Origin: Syngnathus acus
Taxonomy: Eukaryota > Chordata > Actinopteri > Syngnathiformes > Syngnathidae
Reading direction: 5' to 3'
DNA: 64,000 nt
NCBI RefSeq assembly: GCF_901709675.1
Contig: NC_051088.1
Coordinates: forward strand, 13,681,693 to 13,745,692
The position numbers and the translations under genes were made by a program. The notes under the pieces were generated by a model that did not search any database, was not told where the DNA came from, and was given only the letters and a program-made list of their open reading frames with translations. Position 1 is the stretch's first letter; each line of letters begins with the position of its first letter. Below, piece after piece: positions 1 to 9,561 of the stretch.

Positions 1-3000
1 CCAAAGGAGAAGTTGTAAGTTTTAAAACATATGCAAGCTGACAAAAGCTGAGCATTAGCAAGAACCATGCAAACAAATATTTCCTCTGTCACCAGGGTGA
101 CCCAGGAAAGGCCGGGGAGACGGGACCCTCTGGAGAGCCAGGTATTCCTGTATGTATCTGGTGGGCGGCCGGGCAGTTACTGAGTCTCTCCGACGTGTTG
201 CTAATTTCAAGTTTGAACAAGCCAGCATCCGGTTTCTCAAGCCGTTCATGTTCTCCCACAGGGTGACATCGGCGTACCGGGAGAGAGAGGCATAGGTGGA
301 CCCAGAGGATTGGCTGTGAGTTTGTGCCAATACGTCGACTCGCACAACATCCAAACTCACTAAGACTATGCAGCATTGTCAAATTTTGTAAACGCAAGTT
401 AGTGAGCTGCACTGCTACAGGTTGAGAAGTATGCGACTGTGGAGTCTGTACAAATAGATGGCCAGGCACTGTAGGAGGTATTCACACCGGTGAATCCTTG
501 GACAAACAAGTCTTTGTGCCGAGCCACGGGAGAGGAAAAAAAAAAGATACAAACAACACCCAGAGCGCATTTTGTCCTATTAACCATTTTGATTCCAACA
601 TTAGCATTAGTTAGTAAGCTGTATGTTTTACCCACAGGGAGGCATTGGACCTGCAGGCAACCAAGGACCTCAGGGAGTGAAAGGTTTCCAGGTCATTGCA
701 AACCCTATGTCAGTTTTTTGTTGCTATTGCTAAAATTAACATTAGCAGTCATTTTACAGAATTTCATGTCCCGCAGGGCATCCCAGGAACTTTGGGGGAT
801 CCAGGTCTTCCAGGTCCAACAGGAATCCGAGGAGGGTTTGGTGAAAGAGTGAGTCCTTCGCACACCCTCGGTCAACATCCGAAGCAATATAGATCTCAAT
901 AAGTGTCTTTGCAAAATATCAGGGATGTCAATACCCAGGCCATCCCCACCTTAGTGGATGCGGAATAAAGTAGAAGTGTTGCCCAGATAGAGTTAAAAAA
1001 CCAAGTCATCCCCAGCCAAGAAGCACAGAACAAAGATGGTCTTTATATCACTTCCCCTTCCCCACAACCTGCCCACCTCACTGCCGCAGCAATAACCACC
1101 CACCCCGTCCCCGCTCTACCTTCTTGCACAAATGTCTCAACATTGCTCTCATTTATGTTCTGCCCACTCCCCCACCCAATCTCACAGGGGCCGGTTGGAG
1201 CTTCGGGAGCCAAGGGAGACATGGTACATATTTCTGTCAAAGTTCAAGCTTTGTGTTGATCTACTGTGTTGTTCGGACAAATGTATGTGATGTTGTGTTG
1301 TAATCGTAGGGTGTAGCAGGAAGCGATGGTTTGCCTGGAGAAAACGGAGAACCGGTAAGTATCCTCGTCAAATGTTTGCCATAATTATTAGAAGGGTGCT
1401 TATTGCTGGTTTCTCTTTTATTTCCAGGGTCATTTTGGACCAGCTGGACAAAAAGGACAGGTGGGCAACATTTGCTTGTATGTCGATAATATGTCTAACC
1501 AACCTTCACACCCCAATAGATCTGATGACATGACAGTACGTGTTATTTTCCCGGTCTGCCGATTACCTTATTGTTATGTATGCAGCCAGTGCCTCACATT
1601 CCAGGTTTAATGGGATTAATTAGAGACAGGCATCGTTTCTTCAGCATCGTTGACTGCCTAAGTGGCACAAGAAAGACATGAGTAGCATGAAGGTGCAGAA
1701 CAATTTGTGTAATTACAAGCACAGCTTTGATGAGTGTCATGCTCCTGCATTCTTTGATTTTTTTTTTGTTTGTTAAAAAAAGTGGCGTGTGATGTATTTT
1801 CAGATATTTTTAGACCCTGCTTACGTTAGCACTAGATGTGAAAAAAGTTATTTTATTGATGTATTATTCTTAAACAGGCAGGAAAACGAGGAGAGCTGGG
1901 ACCTAAAGGTGTCTTTGGGCCACAAGGAGAACTTGGGGCAAGAGGGCCCCCGGGAAAACCAGGACTAATGGGCTTCCAGGGAGAACAAGGTCTTCCTGGG
2001 ATCGCTGGAAAGACAGGTGTACCTGTAAGTGCTTGATTTTGAAGCTCACCAAACTAAATGTTTCACTTAGTCTCTAACTTAATCTTACTCTTGTGTTTTA
2101 GGGTAAACTCGCGAGTGAACAGCACATCAGAGAGTTGTGCGGCTCGATGATCGATGGTGAAGATCTACGCTCACATTTTTTCCGGTGTTGAAAGAAATCT
2201 AAGATGGTAATTGACTGTCTGATGACTTGCCACACCCCGCAGATCAGATTGCACAACTGGCCGCCAATCTTCGCAGACCTCTGGCACCAGGGATGGTCGG
2301 CCGGCCGGGACCAGCCGGACCTCCGGGACAGCCGGGATCAGCCGGCTCCGTCGGTCACCCGGGTTCCCGTGGACCTCCAGGATACAGAGGCCTTCCAGGA
2401 GAACTTGGAGATCCTGGTACCAGAGGTATGGCGGTTTAAAACTTATACAGCATCTGTATGCTGAACAGGAGAAACAATGAAATACAAAATGAAAAGCTCG
2501 CAAAAGACACAGCAAGCGGCAAAGTGCAAGGTTGGCCAAATTTGGCGCTGGTTGCTAAGCGACCGACCAGCAAATAGTTTGAATGTTTTTTTCCCTGTTA
2601 CAACAGAAAGCCCTGCCTTTGCTTAGAATGAAGAGGAGAAAATAAACAACAGTTAAAGAAAGGGAATGGTATCATCTGATTGTAAAGGCACAGTAGGATC
2701 TGGGGGAGCTTAGTCAACTGTGAGCTACAATCTTATAAAGACCAGTACTTACATGTGCACTTGACGATGAGCAGGGAGCAGTTTGGAGAGAGAGTTGGCT
2801 GGATCGCAATTTGCTTTCTGACTTCCCTAGATGGCACTCTGTTCAACATTGGACTGAAAGTACATTCACTTGCCATTTCTTAAAGCCCTCTCTGTAAACC
2901 AACAGCACCATCTGGAGGAGCAAAAAAAAAAAAAAAAAAAACAGCAACTGGTTCATGAAACAGTTTCGAAGCTTCATTTTGACATCAGCAAAAAATTACT

Positions 3001-3635
3001 TGCTGTCACTTTATCATCAAATGTTATAACAGCATGCGATACCCAAATTTAAAATGTTTCATTTTGGGCACTACGCAGTTGTGTCATGGCAATACATACA
3101 CAAGAATTTGGTTACTACACTGTCAGTGCAGTGTGAATCAACCTGAACATTGAAATATCGAAATAATCCTCCTGTAAACGATCAACAAGAACAATCTTTT
3201 ACGACAACAGGTGACGTTGGTGAGCAGGGTGATAAGGGACCCATTGGCAAAGGAATCGAGGGCCCCGTTGGAGACCAAGGAGACCAAGGTACAGTATGTG
3301 GCCTGACATTATTTGAGCCCTGGTACCTCATGGCAACAGTGGAAAGGAAAATTTGTAGTTGGTGGCACATATTCATATTCAGCTGAGTTTGGGCCACAAC
3401 CAAATACAACAAGACTTGTCTTTGTCACAATAACTGTATACTTCTCACAGGTCTTCCCGGAGTCCTGGGAATTGTTAAAGATGGCCGTGATGGCTCTCCT
3501 GGAGATCCAGGTGAGCCTGGAGAACATGGCAGGGTAGGTAGGACTGGGCACCAAGGACCTCCTGGAATCTGTGACACGTCAGCCTGTCAGGGAGCGTCAG
3601 TTGCGGAGAAATCATCCAGCCGTAAAAACTATTAA
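1..3635 (+). CDS. col9a3: Collagen alpha-3(IX) chain, 3' part (5' end outside window)
   Basis: FACIT collagen chain that joins alpha-1 and alpha-2(IX) on the surface of cartilage type II fibrils. Exons read: 1-14, 96-149, 262-315, 638-691, 777-848, 1188-1223, 1310-1354, 1428-1460, 1878-2024, 2102-2156, 2243-2425, 3211-3288 and 3451-3635. All are bounded by AG/GT and phases join. Most are multiples of 9 bp starting on Gly (54, 54, 54, 72, 36, 45), as in fibril-type genes. Gly-X-Y runs through to the NC2 linker ([10 protein letters not shown], then [16 protein letters not shown]). The COL1 domain follows, with two short imperfections (GKGIEG, GIVKDG) at the places I recall for human COL9A3. The end is [11 protein letters not shown] plus a short Ser/Lys tail and TAA. 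The ICDTSACQG tail and NC2 motif distinguish alpha-3 from alpha-1 and alpha-2. Partial: only the C-terminal portion is in the window. Confidence 0.95.
2102..2425 (+). CDS. col9a3: col9a3 exons carrying the NC2 linker and start of COL1
   Basis: Exons 2102-2156 and 2243-2425 interrupt the Gly-X-Y pattern with about 30 non-collagenous residues ([15 protein letters not shown], then [11 protein letters not shown]). They contain one Cys (in RELCG). In collagen IX, Cys residues in NC2 form inter-chain disulfides and this short helix helps register the three chains. Gly-X-Y resumes with [13 protein letters not shown]. The 55-nt exon leaves one base that joins the next exon (G|AT = Asp). Confidence 0.9.
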
Positions 3636-4302
3636 ACCTTGCTTCCTGCCACCTGTTTCCATCCCAACCAACAACAAAAAAGGTGGGGAGAAAAAAGGGA
3701 GGAAAGGATGGAATTAATGACTAGGGTGGTCACAAAAATCTCCTCTTTATTTGAATACGCATATCACAAGTTGGAAGGAAAACATCGACAAGTGTGACAT
3801 TTTCGAAGGAACAGATGAACGTCCAACGTGACAACAAGAACAGCAACCGAGAGCCCCCCCCCCTCAGAAATCCGGCTATCATCCAGAAGTAAGATGGCTG
3901 AATGGACAAACGTGCTAGAGAACATCAGCAATCGTTCCAAATATTTTCAGATTTTGAACTAAAAAAGAATGAGTGCTTTGTTAATAAAACCCTTGTACAT
4001 GTTGTCCTTGCCCCCCCTTCTATGGTCAACTCTGACAATAGAGAAATCCCACCCCACACACACCCCAGGCTATGTTTTTTATTAGTATTATTAATTTTGT
4101 TTCGTAACATTTGAAGTTGAATCTTTAGAATCAAATGCCAAATGAAACTTGTGGATGACGAAATCAGACTTTGTAAAATAAATTCAGAAACCTTAGGTGC
4201 AGTTCTTTTCCCTTTTTTTTGACGTTGGATTCTACAATGACCACATCCACTATGTACTAGCAGTGCTGTAACTTTTACATCAACAATTAAACGCTATTTA
4301 TT
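3636..4302. terminator. Convergent 3' ends: col9a3 poly(A) signals (+) and tcfl5 poly(A) candidate (-)
   Basis: After the col9a3 stop there is an AATAAA at 3983-3988, followed by a GT-rich stretch that fits a downstream element, and a second at 4177-4182. On the minus strand an AATAAA lies at 4297-4302 and could end tcfl5. The two transcripts would therefore end within about 300 bp of each other. Sites are inferred from hexamers only. Confidence 0.5.
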
Positions 4303-4761
4303 ATTTGTGGGTGACTGTTGTATGTACGCTTGATAGATGATACAGCGACATGTTGTAAGAACGAACAAATAAAGCCACTTTTCAGTAAATCCTTACTCTT
4401 CTCTACATATGGAGTGGAAGCTGTACACAGATTAATGTATGACTGAAATAACTGAAAACAACAAGTGGGAACATTTTCAAAAGACAATGTGTCAAAATTC
4501 ACAAACAGTCAACAGAACAACAGTGAAGATACGTACCTGCAGATATGCAACAACGATCAATTTATTGAACAAATGTCCCATTTGATCACGACGGGATTGA
4601 AAGAACACAAGATGAAGTATTTGAAGGTCACTGACCTATTCCGAGTGGAACACTCACTCTGTCTCGCTCACTCTGGTACTGGCTTTCAGGGCAGCTTGAT
4701 TTCTGACAAGTAAACCTATAAAAATCCTGCGAAGGGTGTCAGATAACAGCAGGTAGTTAAA

Positions 4762-4768
<7 letters not shown>

Positions 4769-4792
<24 letters not shown>

Positions 4793-4796
4793 TATA
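4769..4796. repeat. (TA)n microsatellite after an A-run
   Basis: An A-tract is followed by about 12 TA dinucleotides. Simple repeat in the tcfl5 region, no gene content. Confidence 0.9.
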
Positions 4797-5046
4797 CTGT
4801 CACGTTGAACTACATTGCAGTTGTCAGGGTTTGGTTCTAAAAGCAGATTTGTGGTATATACTGTGGACAAAGAATACATTTGGAGCTTGGTGGCTTCTGG
4901 GATCAGCTGAGGTACCCTATGGCAAGACAATAAAATCTAACTTGCCTGCCTCCTTGACACCGCAGCCTCCAAAGAAAAAAAAAAAAAACACTTCCCCACA
5001 ATACCCTGACAACTGTCTGTTCACATTTGCTGGAGGCATCACTCAC

Positions 5047-5547
5047 ATTTTCAATGTTGGCATATGTTGCCCTGATGTATTTGAGAAAGGCACAGGTGTG
5101 CTTCAGTGTGGAGATGGTGTCCGTGTCTGTTGCACAGAACGGCACCAAAAGGTTCAACTCGTCACACAATGAACGGATCTTCTTCCTGCGAGAAAGCAGA
5201 GGCAGTGCGTAATGCAAAGTGTAAGTATCTGTACTTGAGCACATTTGTGTCACCTCGAGATATCAAACTCATTTAACACATTCACTGCCATTGACATCTA
5301 TAGACGTCAATGCTCGATTTTAACTGGACTGGCACTGAATGAGTAACTCCATCACGAACTAAGATGGGAGGCACACACAATCTATCATTGCAAAGAAAAT
5401 GCTTGGAGAATCTCATGAGTAGCACCAACCGGCGCTCCCTCTCTCTGCATGTGTGTCTCTCCTTTGTGCGTGATGTCCTCTCGGTGCTGCTCTTTTGCGC
5501 TTGAGAGTGGTGGCCAACTGTCTGGTAGCCAGCATGTTTCTTGTTCT
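5047..5547 (-). CDS. tcfl5: Transcription factor-like 5 (bHLH), two internal exons
   Basis: Germ-line bHLH transcription factor. Two minus-strand exons are secure. 5547-5430 has an acceptor at 5550-5548 and a GTTGGT donor, and encodes a basic stretch ending TKERHTCRERERR. 5185-5047 has an acceptor ...TCGCAG and a GTGAGT donor. It encodes KKIRSLCDELNLLVPFC and then helix 2, STLKHTCAFLKYI. The split Arg codon (CG|G) joins exactly, giving a continuous basic-helix-loop-helix that closely resembles human TCFL5 (RRERHNRMERDRR...DELNLLVPFC...AFLKYI). The position between col9a3 and dido1 and the minus orientation match the human 20q13.33 order. The N-terminal and last exons were not established. Candidates are 7198-6978 (start) and short pieces near 4692 or 4939 (end), none convincing. 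Confidence 0.85.
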
Positions 5548-5814
5548 CTGTAATATACACCAGGGGTCAAAGTTAAAGTAATATTGATTTGTTTTTTCAT
5601 TGCGCTTTTGTAGTAAATATATTTACATTGTGTATTTAACAACCACTACAATATATTGGGTACAATTCAAGGCAGGAAAATATGGTCTTCAAATGAAATT
5701 GGATTTTTTTCCCCACATGGTTTTGTTTGAAATCACAGCCCCACCCTTCATGTTTAAATAAATAGAACATCACAAAAAACTTGCTTCAAAAGTTGAATAG
5801 TATGTCACAAAATA

Positions 5815-6262
5815 TAGGGCTGCAACTGATTATTTGAACACTCAATAAACGCAATTTCGATCTCTTTGTATGTCTTGACATGTGAAGAAATTGACAATAA
5901 AGCAGACTTTGACTTTAATCTCTATTATTTTGTCAATTAAACTATCCCTTTATTCAAAAAACAGGACATTCATTTATGTTTTCTGTGCTAACAATTTGAA
6001 ACAATTATAAATCAAATACTGTTTAGATTTGTAACATGTCGATCATTGTTTTTCTAAGTAAAAGGTAATGTTTTATTTTGATTCAACACAAATATAATCA
6101 TGACAGCAGTTAGAGCATATTGACTGTTGAACAAGATGACATTCAAATGGTTTGGTCAATTTTAAATTAAAAAGATGTAATCTAACAATTAATCCAAAAT
6201 AACTATCCATTCATTTAGTAATTGCTTAGTTTCCGATTAATCAATTAATCGTTGCACCTCTA
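5815..6262. mobile_element. hAT-type MITE (TAGGGCTGCAAC ends)
   Basis: A 448-bp non-coding element. The left end TAGGGCTGCAACTGATTA pairs with the inverted right end (TAGAGGTGCAACGATTA read on the minus strand). Flanking octamers ACAAAATA (5807-5814) and AAACAATA (6263-6270) agree at 6 of 8 positions, consistent with an eroded 8-bp hAT target duplication. The ends resemble those of the larger insertion at 47.2-55.8 kb (TAGGGGTGTAACGAT), suggesting the same broad family. No transposase coding is seen. Confidence 0.6.
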
Positions 6263-6439
6263 AAACAATACTTTAATAAACCCTAGTAGAAATATGAAAA
6301 TGGGAACAAACAACTGATTTGCTAGATCACCTGGGATTTGAATCGGATTTGTCATATTGGAGTCCATCCAGTACTGCGTAAAAGGATCTTCTCCAGAATT
6401 CTGCCCCTCAAAAGACCACTGGTCTGTACTCTCCAAACT

Positions 6440-6830
6440 GAAACACAACACATGTCATGGATGGAATGGAGCAGGGCGACCAAATGCAGCTAGGACCAGG
6501 GTTTATTGGAGAAAACAAACTAACAGATTCGGCAAACTGACATGATTTAACAAAACAATAACTAGACTGACTGACCGGAACGTGAGACAAGAAAACAACA
6601 GGACATGGAGACATCAAGACATAACGACAGCAAACATGATGACAATGATCCGAAAGGGAATGAGGGGCAGACAGGACTTAAATAGACGACAGGTAACAAG
6701 AGGCAGGAGGGAATGATCACACTGATCATGGGCACACAGGAGGGGAGGGGCGAGCACACAGGCACACGGACAGAAATTATGACAATTTGCACATAACCGG
6801 GGACGAGATGTGACAACACAAGCAGGATGA
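6440..6830. repeat. Interspersed repeat of unknown class
   Basis: A purine-rich non-coding block with strings such as GGTTTATTGGAG, ACCGGAACGTGAGAC, GGACTTAAATAGACGACAGG and GGCGAGCACACAGG. I recognise these as typical of a dispersed teleost repeat, but cannot assign a family. A 109-codon minus-strand frame here has no domain. Confidence 0.35.
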
Positions 6831-6977
6831 AAAGGGCTCTTTGGTGAATGTTCATGCTGTCTTTACTTGGTACATTATTTAAAGATATCAATTTATATTA
6901 TATTTGTATTATTTCTATCATATATTCAAAGTTATGTCTACATAATTAAATAGGGTGTCAGACCTTTTTTCCAGACC

Positions 6978-7198
6978 CGATGATGGACACGGTTGCCTCT
7001 GATATTGTTTGTCCCCATTTGCAGACAATATGGCGTCGTTTTTGTGTTCTGTCTGCAATTTGGGCTGACCAAAGTTTGAGGTGGCATGGCTATCCATGGA
7101 ACAAGCATTGTGAGGCACCTCAGGGTAGTTCCGCCCATGGCCGTGGTCCGCCATAATCAAATCAAACTGCTGCATTTCAAATGGCTCCATCTGAATCC
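6978..7198 (-). CDS. Possible upstream tcfl5 coding exon (unconfirmed)
   Basis: An open minus-strand stretch of about 74 codons begins MEPFEMQQFDLIMADHG right after a TTCAG acceptor-like site. It can end at an AAAAAG|GTCTGA donor. It sits upstream of the bHLH exons in the direction expected for tcfl5, and its composition (Gln/Asn/Ser/His-rich, few Leu) resembles a transcription factor N-terminus. Against this, the donor leaves two bases whereas the 5547 exon needs one, so at least one more exon would be required, and I see no firm similarity to human TCFL5. It may be unrelated. Confidence 0.25.
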
Positions 7199-7259
7199 AA
7201 ATCATAACGTGGTGGAGATTTAGAGATGTCTTTTGAAGAACAGACAATAAAAGTTAAGT

Positions 7260-8850
7260 CATTTAATGTAATTTTAATTCAAATGTTACCTGCTCCAAAT
7301 TAGCCGTGCCTTGGTGTCACTCGGTGTTAATGATCAAATCTCTCATTTACTCGTGAAAACGAGATTACTTTTCAAGTCAACAGTTTAACTAATGATTATA
7401 ATTTAGGGACGCCTGTCATGAACGTCTATCTTTTTAGCTTCACTTTATATTATATATGTGGGCAGCAACTTCATATTAGGCCGCCAGTTACCGTACAACA
7501 CTAAATTCGAGACAAATTTAAAAACCATTAACAAGTCATCAATATCGTGACTTAAGTCATTACTTACTTCTCCAGTCTCCACTTCGACAACCTTTTAAAA
7601 ATTTTAAACTTTGTAGCGTCAGTTTGGTGTAAAAAAAAAAACCAAAAAAAACGATACAGCTTTGAATCGTTTTAATTTGTAACGCATTCACTCAAAAAAA
7701 AAAAGTTGTTTATCGTCGTATCTGCGGTGTGCTCTTATAACCTGTAGAAATAATAGTAACAAAGACACATTTTTAAACCAATCAATATAATTGTCTAATA
7801 CAAACCAGTGTGCAATTTAAAAAAACTTAAATCTAAATCACAGTTGCAGAGATTGGTTTAATTGCATTCATGGTCTACAAATCAAAATAATTCCATCTCA
7901 TTTCGACGTTCACGTCATTAAGTGCTGGAATGCTGTCGCCCCCTTGTGGTAAATCGTACTAAGTGCACATGGTTGACTCACTGAAGCATCCCGTTATCTT
8001 GACTTGTAGTTTTTCCATTGAAAAGTAGACCCCGTCTTATCCTATTCGTACAATGCCCAATTCCAAAGAAGTTGGGACATTGTGTAAAACATAAAAGCAG
8101 AATACAAATATGTAACTGAAAATACTACAAGGACAAGTTCAAAAACATTATCTGAACTGCTTATCCTCACGAGGGGTCACGGTCGTATGTATTTATGTAT
8201 GTGTTTATTTATTATTCACTTACTTATTGATGTACTTAACAATCATTCACTTATTTTGAATTTGATGCTTGCACAACGTCCCCAAAAAGCTGGGTCAGAA
8301 CGATTACGACTGTGTTACATCACCTGCTTTTTAACAGCACTCAATGACCATTTGGGAACTGAGAGAAAATGTTGAAGCTTTGTAGGTGGAATTATTTTCC
8401 ATGAATGCTTAATGTAGAAACTTAAGTTGCTGAACAATCCAGAGTCTCTGTGAGTGTACTTTGCGTTTCATAATGTAAAACCCAAACAACCCCTGACAAC
8501 ACACACATATCGGGGTCAAGCCAAATCGGGACACTGTGCCTGCAGAACTCAACTCACAGGCTTTTATTGCCCCAGCCAAGCTTTTCTGGAAAGTGTTGCA
8601 GGCTTCAAATGAAAAATTAAACAATAGTTTTGAGAAAGAAAAATAGAACAATAGGTTGTATAATGAAAATCTTTGTATTCCGTCTATTTTTTACATTACG
8701 TTACTCCATTGAAATTGGGATTTTGGGTGTTTTGCTGTACCAATTTGTCAATAACAAAGATTTATTCTATTCCTGTAGAGTATTTAGCAGGTTGTGTTTA
8801 ATGTCTAGAATATTCAATAGGTGTTGTAGGATAAAAAAATATATATATAT
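7260..8850. other. Intergenic / possible tcfl5 upstream or dido1 downstream sequence
   Basis: AT-rich with many A and T runs. No coding pattern is seen. It contains a degraded MITE end (8051-8140, AATTCCAAAGAAGTTGGGAC), related to the element at 62894-63210. It also holds a fragment near 8150-8183 (GCTTATCCTCACGAGGGGTC) of the common fish repeat seen again near 58.5 kb. Confidence 0.5.
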
Positions 8851-9043
8851 TTCCATTTTCAATATCACTTTTTCCCATTAATTAATTTGGGGGGAGAGGA
8901 GACAGGACAGAGAAATAGAGAATTCAATGAAGCTCTCAACAATGGACAATAAAGGGCGCGCAAACACCAGGCAGGAGGACCGCAGGGCAAAAAAATATAT
9001 ATAATAAAAAGAATCAAAAGCCAAGATGAAAAGCGGGGCCATT

Positions 9044-9049
9044 TTTATT
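9044..9049 (-). terminator. dido1 poly(A) signal candidate
   Basis: AATAAA on the minus strand (TTTATT at 9044-9049), about 510 bp past the dido1 stop, in an AT-rich 3' UTR. No other strong hexamer is closer in a convincing context, but the true site is not shown by sequence alone. Confidence 0.4.
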
Positions 9050-9561
9050 GTTTTTTGTTGTAAAAGGGTCATCAACTGAAGCAACATATACACTATAAAC
9101 TAAACATATACAATTATGTACAAACATTTGTTAAATCTTCATGAAAATGCTCCATCATTTGACTTTACAAGTGGGTTAGACACATTTTGTCCCAATTAAA
9201 GAGAATCATCAATGGTCTTCAATAACTTTACAACTGAAGCAAGCAAGACAAATATTAACAGAAAAACCTGGTGAGATTTCACTCTGTGGTCACCATATTG
9301 ATTTTGCATTTAGAGCTTGTTAAATGTTCATGAAGGTATGAACTCTTCCCACTTATATACCGTTCTGGTTGACAAGAATTACAAAAACAATTTTATCTGT
9401 ATAAGCATTAACCAATACTATGATTATTCTTGAATTTTTGGACGCGAATTACTAGCTTCCGATTTGTCACTTTTGTTACGCTTATCTCTGCCATTTTCAG
9501 CAAGACCTTTTTGAGCTTTTGTCTTTGTTGCCAAAATAATCTACCTCTACTCCACTACCTG

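Noticed and set aside
4831-4939. Last exon of tcfl5 (minus strand, after a CCATAG acceptor)
   Set aside because: Phase fits but the peptide shows no similarity to the conserved TCFL5 tail; kept only as a possibility.
6562-6891. 109-codon minus-strand Cys/Val-rich frame
   Set aside because: Lies wholly in a dispersed repeat-like block; no known protein pattern.
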